In this document: piece by piece, positions 1 to 6,317 of the stretch
Position numbering within the stretch: position 1 is the first letter of the stretch
Layout of the letters: the number at the start of each line of letters is the position of its first letter
Assembly: GCA_021795275.1 (NCBI GenBank)
Contig: JAJYPO010000083.1
Location: 1-9,445, forward strand
Length of the DNA: 9,445 bases
Origin: Nitrospirota bacterium
GTDB lineage: Bacteria > Nitrospirota_A > Leptospirillia > Leptospirillales > Leptospirillaceae
Direction of reading: 5' to 3'
The notes under the pieces: generated by a model
Seen by the model: only the letters and a program-made list of their open reading frames with translations
Database searches by the model: none
What the model was told of the DNA's origin: nothing
Translations under genes and position numbers: made by a program

Positions 1-77
1 GAGGCGGGACTTGAACCCGCACGGGGGTTACCCGCCAGATCCTAAGTCTGGTGCGTCTGCCATTTCGCCACTCTCGC
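1..77 (-). tRNA. tRNA-Leu (anticodon UAG), 3' end cut by window edge
   Basis: Read on the minus strand, the gene starts GCGAGAG at 77 (acceptor 5' side). The anticodon arm is CCAGA, loop CUUAGGA, UCUGG, which places UAG at positions 34-36, so it reads CUA leucine codons. A long variable arm (GGGUAACCCCC region) marks a class II tRNA, as expected for leucine. The T arm is GCGGG-UUCAAGU-CCCGC. Only the first three bases (CUC) of the 3' acceptor strand are inside the window; the remaining four acceptor bases, the discriminator and any CCA lie beyond base 1. All visible stems pair, so I see no sign of a pseudogene. Confidence 0.95.
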
Positions 78-91
78 AATGACAGCCTTGT

Positions 92-120
92 ATTCTAGGA
101 GGTTTCGTTTCCTTTGACAA
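92..120 (-). promoter_or_regulatory. Sigma70-type promoter of the tRNA-Leu gene
   Basis: On the minus strand, TTGTCA (115-120) is followed by a 17-base spacer and TAGAAT (92-97). Each hexamer matches the consensus at five of six positions. Transcription would start about 7 bases after the -10 box, near 85, leaving a leader of about 8 bases before the tRNA 5' end at 77. This is inferred from sequence only. The element overlaps the ribosome binding site and the TTG start of the divergent plus-strand membrane gene. Confidence 0.7.
97..102 (+). promoter_or_regulatory. Ribosome binding site supporting the TTG start at 114
   Basis: AGGAGG at 97-102 is a full Shine-Dalgarno match, 11 bases before the TTG at 114. 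An in-frame TAG at 96-98 excludes any longer reading frame, so this site decides the start. The spacing is a little long but usable. Confidence 0.6.
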
Positions 121-968
121 TTGCAGGAAGGAAAGGGTTCCGCCTTTTTCTTCTCCTATTCTCCCTGGGAAACAGCCTCTTTGCGGTCCTCCTCTACGCC
201 CTGACACGCCCCTCCCTCTCCACCCCCCTTTTTGAATTTCCCCTTCTGGCAAGCCTTCATGCCCTGGTTCTCGGAACCCTCCTTCCGGTTCTTCTTGATG
301 GGCTCTATCGTGATTCCCCCCTTTTTCGGGTGGCCTCCCTTTTTGTTTGTACAGGCGAGCTGGTTTTGGTGTCAGGGTTCCTGACCCTCCCACGGTCAGA
401 ACTCCCTTATGATGGCGGGATGATGGTGACAACAGGACTCCTGTTGGCGGCATTTCTCCTGAAACCCGGAAGCTGGCGGTTCCTCTACTGGATGGCCCTG
501 GGAGGATCGGCCGGGCTGGGCATCCTTCTTGGAGAGGTCCTGTCCCGCCCGACCATCGATCCCATTCCCTTTTCGATGATTGCGGCCCACGGGCTTTTGG
601 GAGCGGGACTGGGCCTCTACCCCCTTTTCTGGGTCAGGAAGGATCAAGAGATTCGAGCGAAGCTTCCGGTGATCGCTCTCGTCGGGGCTGTCCTGATTTT
701 CCTCACCCTAGTCCTGAAAGAGAGCCTGATCAGAGGATCGATGGGGGCTCTTTTCGTCGGGATGGCGATTCTTGCCGCCTCCGGTCTCGGGAGAGAAGGC
801 CGTCTTTTTGGCCTTCTTTGCGTCGGAGGGGCCGTGATCCTCTGGTTTTCAGGAAGGTTTCTTCCCGGAGAAGGAATGTCCCTTCTGGGTCTCCTTCTTC
901 TGGGCGGCTGCCTTGTCGGACTAGTCAGAAATCGCCAGGGTCTTCAGGGGGAGCCTGCGGCGGACTGA
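114..968 (+). CDS. Polytopic membrane protein of unknown function (284 aa)
   Basis: I do not recognise the family. The protein is very hydrophobic, with about nine or ten likely membrane spans (roughly residues 10-30, 45-64, 70-90, 102-117, 123-143, 152-173, 184-202, 207-223, 230-247 and 254-271) and short loops. It should sit in the cytoplasmic membrane. His49 (ASLHALVLG) and His159 (AAHGLLGAG) each lie at a helix end. This arrangement loosely recalls NnrS-like or haem-copper-oxidase-like membrane proteins, but there is too little to claim haem binding. The start is TTG behind AGGAGG, and no other start fits near the N terminus. The last 25 bases overlap the 3' end of the convergent AAA gene. 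No promoter is evident upstream; one would have to lie inside or beyond the tRNA gene, on the opposite strand. Confidence 0.8.
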   Translation: MTIAGRKGFRLFLLLFSLGNSLFAVLLYALTRPSLSTPLFEFPLLASLHALVLGTLLPVLLDGLYRDSPLFRVASLFVCTGELVLVSGFLTLPRSELPYDGGMMVTTGLLLAAFLLKPGSWRFLYWMALGGSAGLGILLGEVLSRPTIDPIPFSMIAAHGLLGAGLGLYPLFWVRKDQEIRAKLPVIALVGAVLIFLTLVLKESLIRGSMGALFVGMAILAASGLGREGRLFGLLCVGGAVILWFSGRFLPGEGMSLLGLLLLGGCLVGLVRNRQGLQGEPAAD

Positions 969-3900
969 GATCCGGCGGTGGCCGGAGCCCCTTCGGAAAG
1001 CTCGAGATGGTTGTCCATGATCCCGATTCTGAAAAGGCTTTCTGGAGTCATTGAGGATGCCTGGATCTCCAGGTTTTTCAAAACGGGAAGGATCATGGTC
1101 TGAATTTTCCGGTTTAGCTCGGATACGGTGATCGTTGCCGGATCAACCTGGTGGGTGAAGAAGGCGGGAATTTCGGGGTCCACATCGAGAATTCCCCTGA
1201 TCGGATGCTTTTCGAGGAAGCGGGATAGGGTCTCGTAAAGGGTGCGGCGAGAGATGTCTTCGATGTCTGTCTCGCTGTAGGCCGGGAAGGGAACAATCAG
1301 GTCGAGGGAGCTCAGTGTTTCCCGGCTGAAGACAGGAAGAAAGGCCAGACGCCGGTTCTTCTCGGAAAGTTTTTCAAGAATCATCTCGACCCTGTTTCCG
1401 TGTCGGGCTGACTCCATTTCATCCCCGGAAAAGAGTGAAGTGCCGAGGATCAGTGTGCTCCGGGGAACAGAAAGGGGTTTCCCGCCGGCGTTGATGACTC
1501 CTTCGTTCAGGAAGAAAGGGAGGAAATCCCAGGCTGAGGGATGGGCCTGCTCGATGTTGTCAAGGTAGAAAACGGCCTCCGGCCTTTCTTCGAGGAGGGT
1601 CCGGATTCCTTCCGGAACCGGACTCGACTTGGACGAACCGAGCGGCCTCTGGAGCACCATGCTCGCAAACAGACGGTCTGCATAGAGCCCCATATCCCGC
1701 ACCACAAGCCGGCCCTTCCCGGGGTCGAGATGATGTGCGATGGCCTGGGCCGCTTCCAGCTTTCCCGTTCCTTTTGGCCCGGCGAACAGGAAGGCGCCCC
1801 GTATGCCGGATCCCCCCTTCTTGATGTTGTAGGATCCGGCGTCGAGAATGGACCGGATTTCCTCCTGAAGATCCCTTCGCCCCGGAAATCCCGTCAGGAA
1901 CTCCGGTTCCGGCGGAGCCATCTGCAAGACCCCTTTTTCCTCGACTTCCTGCTCCTCATGGAGCTCTTCCTGGGGGGGCGCCTTAGGGGCATCGAGTTCG
2001 GAAAAATCGACCTTGTCGGCAGGAGTTCCTTCAAGAATCCGTCCAAGAGCGAACTCCTCAAGTTCGGAAAAGAGGGAGCGCCCCAGTTCGGTCAGGTCAA
2101 GAAGGGAGGAAAAACGCCTGGCGATGAAGGGGTCGATCCTGTTGATATCCTCGGCACCGGCAATAAGCCAGACATTCTTGTCCTCGTTGGTCTGGGCGAG
2201 TTCCATGACCTTCTGGTTGTAAATTTCGCCATGATAGCCGTAATTGGAAAGCTGGACCTTCGGAAAGAGTTCTTCGAGCGGGTCCACAAAAACCGTCGAA
2301 GGACGGTTTTTCCGGCTCTTCAGAAGTAGCGTCCGGAATTCGGTCCCGTCGAGCTTTTTGTCATCGGGAATGGTCATGAAAGGGAAGCCTACCTGCGCTG
2401 AAAGCTTCTCGGCGATCATTCGGCGCACCTGGCGGGTACGCCCGATAATCAGGATCGACTCGTGGGACTTCTTTTGCCGGTTTGAAAAGAGTTCTTTGGC
2501 CCGGTTGACGAGAAGGGGCCCCATCGCCTGGTCTGTGAGCCTCGACCGGACGATCTCCATGGGGCCGGCCGTCGGGTCCTTCCAGTTCTGGGCCTTTCGA
2601 CGGATCGAGACATCGATATCGAGCTGCCGGAGGGAACGCCTCAGCTTTCTCGCATAGTCGCTGCTGTGGAGGACCACATCCCGGATGTCCTCCGGGGCGA
2701 ATCCCTCCATGAGCACGGCTAGCTTGCCCATATCGAACCCTGTGATCATGTCGGGGGTCAGGAGAGGGAGATTTCCGGGAAGAATTTCGTTTTTCCTGGC
2801 CTCCTCCTGAAGAAACCGGGCGAGAAGGGCTTTCCTCATTTCCACCTCCGGCAAGGGAACAGGAACGATCCAGTGGATGATGGGGGGCGAGGTGAAGGGT
2901 TTCGGAAGATCGTCAGCCTTCTCGACAGAGGCGATCAGAAGATGGCTCCGATTTTTTGCGAGACGGGAGAGGAAAATCTGGATATTGTGCAGTCCCTGGG
3001 GATTGGTTTGGGAGGCGGTGGAAATGGTCCGACCGTAATTTTCGATATAAATGACCAGGGGGGCAAAGGGCTTGATCTTGAAAAGGAACCCTTTCCAATA
3101 ATTGTCCAGCGCCGATCCGTCGACAGACAGGAGAGGCTCCAGCGAGAAATTGTAGAATGGACGTTTGTACTCTCCGGCAAGAGCCCGAGCAAAAATTGTC
3201 CGTCCGATCTGGGATGGTCCCGTCAGAAGGATCCCGTTTTGGACATTTCCGACCGATTTCTGGGCCGTTGCGACTTGGTAGAGAATCTGTGAAAGTTCGG
3301 CCTTGATCTCGGGATTTCCTGGGATCTGACTGAAATCCTCCCCCGGAACAAGAAGTCTAGTTTTTGAAACGATGACTCCCTCATCTGCCATTCCCATTTG
3401 GAAAAGGGCGACCAGCGAAAGGACCATGGCCCCGACCAGCCATCCTGCTCCCGTCCCCATGCTGATGATCGAGCTGATGGTGGCCGAGGGTTTCAGGATG
3501 GCTCCGGATATCAGGAAAAAACCTCCATAGATGATCGAGGAGCTCCAGAAATAAATCGCCTTGGGAGCCATGCGGACCGGATTGGGCTTGAAAACGATCT
3601 CTCCGTCGACGTTTTCGGAATGGACCTGGGACGGAATGAGGAGAAAGCCGAGGGCGGAGAGAAGGGTCACTCCCCCGACCGCCCAGAGGGAGAGGGCCAG
3701 GGGGGGGTCGGAGGAGCGGAACACGATTCCGGCTCCCAGGGCGATCAGGGCGATGAAGCTCCATGTTCCAACGAAGGAGACGGATGGGGGAGAAATTCCA
3801 TTGGGGCCGCGCTTTTTTTTCCCGGTCCGGTAGGGACGGCCGAGATTTTTCCCGACTCCCGCCAGGACGACGGCATGCATGAAGAGGAGAAGAAAGATCA

Positions 3901-4015
3901 CAAGGGAGGACATCAGGGGGATCTGGGCGTAGAAGGGATCGATTTCCCGGCGAAAGAAAAGGGAGGCCGAGACCCAGGCGAGTCCGACGATCATGATGAT
4001 GATCGGCTGCAGCAT
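944..4015 (-). CDS. Membrane-anchored protein with three degenerate AAA+ modules (1023 aa)
   Basis: The first 210 residues hold about six membrane spans (near 1-21, 33-55, 83-99, 105-127, 153-174 and 186-208), so the rest is probably cytoplasmic. Module 1 (about 228-460) is FtsH/Cdc48-like: Walker A GPSQIGRT (266-273, Lys replaced by Arg), Walker B VIYIEN (321-326) and a recognisable C-terminal lid. Module 2 (about 490-665) has lost Walker A (GRTRQVRR, 525-532), keeps Asp578 of Walker B followed by Pro, and keeps an FtsH-like IDPFIARRF (627-635). After an acidic linker (about 665-705), module 3 (706-985) resembles the Clp/Hsp100 D2 domain: GPKGTGKL (746-753), YLDNIEQAHP (817-826) and LNEGVINAGG (836-845). 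No HEXXH protease motif is present. The start is ATG within TGATG at the uvrC stop, with AAGGGAG eight bases upstream. A longer frame starting inside uvrC (base 4096) is less likely. The function is unknown; a pseudo-ATPase scaffold is inferred. Confidence 0.85.
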   Translation of the reverse strand: MLQPIIIMIVGLAWVSASLFFRREIDPFYAQIPLMSSLVIFLLLFMHAVVLAGVGKNLGRPYRTGKKKRGPNGISPPSVSFVGTWSFIALIALGAGIVFRSSDPPLALSLWAVGGVTLLSALGFLLIPSQVHSENVDGEIVFKPNPVRMAPKAIYFWSSSIIYGGFFLISGAILKPSATISSIISMGTGAGWLVGAMVLSLVALFQMGMADEGVIVSKTRLLVPGEDFSQIPGNPEIKAELSQILYQVATAQKSVGNVQNGILLTGPSQIGRTIFARALAGEYKRPFYNFSLEPLLSVDGSALDNYWKGFLFKIKPFAPLVIYIENYGRTISTASQTNPQGLHNIQIFLSRLAKNRSHLLIASVEKADDLPKPFTSPPIIHWIVPVPLPEVEMRKALLARFLQEEARKNEILPGNLPLLTPDMITGFDMGKLAVLMEGFAPEDIRDVVLHSSDYARKLRRSLRQLDIDVSIRRKAQNWKDPTAGPMEIVRSRLTDQAMGPLLVNRAKELFSNRQKKSHESILIIGRTRQVRRMIAEKLSAQVGFPFMTIPDDKKLDGTEFRTLLLKSRKNRPSTVFVDPLEELFPKVQLSNYGYHGEIYNQKVMELAQTNEDKNVWLIAGAEDINRIDPFIARRFSSLLDLTELGRSLFSELEEFALGRILEGTPADKVDFSELDAPKAPPQEELHEEQEVEEKGVLQMAPPEPEFLTGFPGRRDLQEEIRSILDAGSYNIKKGGSGIRGAFLFAGPKGTGKLEAAQAIAHHLDPGKGRLVVRDMGLYADRLFASMVLQRPLGSSKSSPVPEGIRTLLEERPEAVFYLDNIEQAHPSAWDFLPFFLNEGVINAGGKPLSVPRSTLILGTSLFSGDEMESARHGNRVEMILEKLSEKNRRLAFLPVFSRETLSSLDLIVPFPAYSETDIEDISRRTLYETLSRFLEKHPIRGILDVDPEIPAFFTHQVDPATITVSELNRKIQTMILPVLKNLEIQASSMTPESLFRIGIMDNHLELSEGAPATAGSQSAAGSP

Positions 4016-5874
4016 CAGGGGTACTCCCTTTCGTCCGGGCCTTCCTTGTTCAGGGCTTCCAGGACCTTTTCTGCAAGGGTCTGGGAAAGGGAACACTTCC
4101 GAACGATTTCTTCCGCGTTGGCAGCTCTTAGCGAATCGACCGAGCCGAAGGCCTGGATCATCTGCCTCTCTCGAGAGGGCCCGATTCCCGGAATTTCGAG
4201 GAGACGGGACTTAGTCAGGGCCTCTTCCCGGATCTTCCTGTGGTAGGTGATGGCGAAACGGTGGGCTTCGTCCCGAATGCGAAGGAGCAGGTGGGTCGCG
4301 GCCCTGTGGGGAGGAAGAAGCAGGGGTTCGGGAAATTCCTCCGAGACGATCCGTTCAACCTGTCCTGTCCGGGTGCGCTCCTTGGCGAGACCCATGACCT
4401 GGAAAGGGTCCGGCTTCCGGTTGATTCTTCCCAGGGCTTCGAGGGAGGCCTTAAGCTGCGGACGACCCCCGTCGATCAGCAAAAGGTCTGGGAGGGGCTG
4501 GTCTTCGAACTGGCGTGCCAGAACCTCGGCAAGCATCCGGAAGTCGTCCTGGCCCTTTCCGTACCGGATCCGGAACCTCCGGTACAGGGATTTCTCCGCA
4601 ATGCCGTCCACAAAGACAACGAGGGATGCGACAGGGTAGGCATCCCCCGTGTTCGAGATATCCACGCATCCGATGGAACGCGGGAGGAGTGGAAGAGAGA
4701 GGAGTTCCCGAACCTCTTCGAGCGTTTTCTGGCGGTCTTCCTGGCTTTTAACCCGTTCCCGAAGCGCTTCCCGGGCATTTTCGACGGCAAGCTCCAGCAC
4801 GATTTTCCTTTCTCCCCGCTTGGGATGAAACAGGGACACGCGTTCACCTTTCTTTTCGGTCATCCAGCCGAGGGACATGAGGGAGGCGGGAGAAAGAGCA
4901 TGGGAGAGAAGAATTTCGTCGGGAAGGACAGCGGTTTCGGGAGAGTAGTGCTGTTCCAGAAAGGCCAGAACCAGTTCCTCGGGAGAATCCCCCTCAGGGT
5001 TCTTGATGTGGGTCTCCCGCCGGCCCGAGACCCTTCCGTTCCTGATCGAAAGGAGCTGGATCTGGACCCAGGGACCCTCGCTGACCAGCGCAATCGCATC
5101 GACCGGATGATGGATCGAAAATTCAACCGTCTGACGCTCGAGAATTGTCCGGACGCTTTCGATCTGCCGACGGACTTGGGCGGCTTTTTCGAAGTCGAGA
5201 GCCTTGGCGTGTCGCTCCATTTCGGCATGAAGATGATCCTCAAGATCCCGGTTTTTCCCTTCGAGGAACAGGCGGACCCCCTCGGCCATTTTTCTGTACT
5301 CCTGGGGGGAGACCAGTCCGGCGCAGGGTCCGAGACATCGGTGGATCTGGTACTCGATGCACGGCCTTTCGATCGTTTTTCCGAGATCCAGGGTGCAGGT
5401 GGCCAGGGGAAAAAGCCTCGCGATGGATTTGAGGGTGTCCCGGAGCGCCCCTGGATTCGCATAGGGGCCAAAATAGAGGTCTCCCCCGGGGCGTACCCGG
5501 CGTGTCACGGTGAGGCGCGGATAGGTTTCGGACCAGGTAAAGCGGAGATAGGGATAGGTCTTGTCGTCCCGGAAAAGAACATTGAACCGCGGCCGGTACT
5601 TCTTGATCAGGGTGTTTTCGAGAATCAGGGCATCAAGTTCGCTCCGGGTCACCAGGGTTTCGATGTTTTGGACCCGGTCCGTCATTTTCCGGATGCGGGG
5701 GGAGGCAGGACGTGTTTTCTGGAAGTAGGAGCGGACCCGGTCCTTCAGGCTTTTCGATTTGCCAACATAAAGAACCTCGTCATGAGATCCCTTCATCAGG
5801 TAGACTCCGGGGGAGTCGGGAAGCAAACTGAGTTTTTCTTCCAGAGTGACGGGCAAGGATGGTCTGCTTTCCAA
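4015..5874 (-). CDS. uvrC: Excinuclease ABC subunit C (UvrC, 619 aa)
   Basis: UvrC makes the two incisions flanking a lesion in nucleotide excision repair after UvrA/UvrB have loaded. The order of domains is complete: GIY-YIG nuclease (residues 23-51, GVYLM...LYVGKSKSLKDRV), a four-cysteine patch likely holding Fe-S (Cys160, 172, 180, 184), the UVR helix pair that binds UvrB (about 210-242, LDFEKAAQVRRQIES), the RNase H-like 5' nuclease (about 400-545, with VDIS at 404-407, Asp443/444, LLIDGG at 465-470 and RDEAHRFAI at 534-542) and the C-terminal helix-hairpin-helix pair (LLEIPGIGPSRE, 558-569). The length is normal for the family. One usual residue differs: the DISH motif reads DISN (Asn408). 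The start is TTG with GGAGG (5882-5886) seven bases upstream. Its stop overlaps the start of the AAA gene, so the two are probably co-translated. Confidence 0.97.
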   Translation of the reverse strand: MESRPSLPVTLEEKLSLLPDSPGVYLMKGSHDEVLYVGKSKSLKDRVRSYFQKTRPASPRIRKMTDRVQNIETLVTRSELDALILENTLIKKYRPRFNVLFRDDKTYPYLRFTWSETYPRLTVTRRVRPGGDLYFGPYANPGALRDTLKSIARLFPLATCTLDLGKTIERPCIEYQIHRCLGPCAGLVSPQEYRKMAEGVRLFLEGKNRDLEDHLHAEMERHAKALDFEKAAQVRRQIESVRTILERQTVEFSIHHPVDAIALVSEGPWVQIQLLSIRNGRVSGRRETHIKNPEGDSPEELVLAFLEQHYSPETAVLPDEILLSHALSPASLMSLGWMTEKKGERVSLFHPKRGERKIVLELAVENAREALRERVKSQEDRQKTLEEVRELLSLPLLPRSIGCVDISNTGDAYPVASLVVFVDGIAEKSLYRRFRIRYGKGQDDFRMLAEVLARQFEDQPLPDLLLIDGGRPQLKASLEALGRINRKPDPFQVMGLAKERTRTGQVERIVSEEFPEPLLLPPHRAATHLLLRIRDEAHRFAITYHRKIREEALTKSRLLEIPGIGPSRERQMIQAFGSVDSLRAANAEEIVRKCSLSQTLAEKVLEALNKEGPDEREYP

Positions 5875-5905
5875 AAATCAGCCTCCGGCAAGGAGCCAGA
5901 CGATA

Positions 5906-5934
5906 TTGTTGTGGGGAGGGGGGTCTCTTATAAT
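5906..5934 (+). promoter_or_regulatory. Strong sigma70-type promoter of the small membrane protein gene
   Basis: TTGTTG (5906-5911) is followed by a 17-base spacer and a consensus TATAAT (5929-5934). Transcription should begin near 5941, giving a leader of about 120 bases before the preferred ATG at 6063. I see no recognisable riboswitch in that leader. Confidence 0.65.
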
Positions 5935-5955
5935 GGAGGAACGGGCCCATGTCCT
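5927..5955 (-). promoter_or_regulatory. Candidate promoter of uvrC and the AAA gene
   Basis: On the minus strand, AGGACA (5950-5955, four of six matches) is followed by a 17-base spacer and TATAAG (5927-5932, five of six). The start point would be near 5920, giving a leader of about 45 bases that contains the GGAGG ribosome binding site. The -10 box overlaps the -10 box of the divergent promoter by four bases. Confidence 0.5.
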
Positions 5956-6050
5956 TCAGATGTCCGGGTGAGAGTTTCTCCACAAAGACAGTGTATCATG
6001 GAGGGATGTTCCCGAAAATGAATACGCGAAGCGGCAATACGTCTTTCCAA

Positions 6051-6056
6051 AAGGAG
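6051..6056 (+). promoter_or_regulatory. Ribosome binding site choosing the ATG at 6063
   Basis: AAGGAG lies six bases before ATG at 6063, an ideal arrangement. Competing in-frame starts are at 5949 (GGAGGA at 5935-5940, but upstream of the predicted transcript start) and at 6135 (GGAGGAGGAG at 6122-6131). Confidence 0.6.
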
Positions 6057-6062
6057 ATTTCG

Positions 6063-6314
6063 ATGGAAGGAAATCACGGGCGGGACCCTTCACTCCCCCC
6101 CGGCCAGGCGGAAGATCCCGTGGAGGAGGAGCCGATGAACCGTCACGAGTGGTTCGGTCTTCTCCGATATTTCTTTGGCGGCCTGGGTGTGGCTCTGTTC
6201 TTTTTTTTCATGATGGCCAGCGGACCCAAGGGAGTTCTGGCCGGAGGCGTCTCTCTTCTGGTCGGTTTGTTGGTGTGGGTCGTCTACCGGTTTGTCTTCC
6301 GGGAGGTGGACTAA
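6063..6314 (+). CDS. Small two-span membrane protein of unknown function (83 aa)
   Basis: I do not recognise the family. The first 28 residues are polar and acidic (AEDPVEEEP near 16-24). Two hydrophobic stretches follow: about 33-53, rich in Phe (VALFFFFMMAS), and about 57-78 (GVLAGGVSLLVGLLVWVVY). These are joined by a short Gly/Pro/Lys turn, so it is likely a helical hairpin in the cytoplasmic membrane. The start is chosen for the AAGGAG site six bases upstream; a start at 6135 would give 59 residues and still keep both spans. The gene has its own good promoter, and its stop lies three bases from the convergent ftsY stop. The strong promoter and clean coding hydrophobicity support a real gene despite its size. 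Confidence 0.7.
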   Translation: MEGNHGRDPSLPPGQAEDPVEEEPMNRHEWFGLLRYFFGGLGVALFFFFMMASGPKGVLAGGVSLLVGLLVWVVYRFVFREVD

Positions 6315-6317
6315 AAG

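Noticed and set aside
114..119. Perfect plus-strand TTGACA as a -35 box
   Set aside because: No acceptable -10 lies 16-18 bases downstream. The bases are better explained as the TTG start and the opposite-strand tRNA -35.
1541..2329. Open plus-strand frame of about 262 codons opposite the AAA gene
   Set aside because: The minus-strand frame holds recognisable AAA/Clp motifs here. The plus-strand product has no recognisable feature and no good ribosome binding site was noted.
944..4015. FtsH protease or active Clp unfoldase
   Set aside because: There is no HEXXH zinc protease site, the Walker B glutamates are absent and no canonical pore loops are visible, so neither name is justified.
3398..4246. 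Open plus-strand frame of about 282 codons
   Set aside because: It is low-complexity, rich in Gly, Asp and Glu, opposite the membrane-span coding part of the AAA gene and the uvrC end, and is an antisense shadow.
5994..5999. TATCAT as a second -10 for the small membrane protein
   Set aside because: No -35 match at suitable spacing, and the TTGTTG-17-TATAAT pair upstream is far better.
4240..6021. Open plus-strand frame of about 593 codons opposite uvrC
   Set aside because: It lies antisense to an unmistakable UvrC with all domains. Its translation shows no domain, and it is a by-product of GC-rich codon bias.
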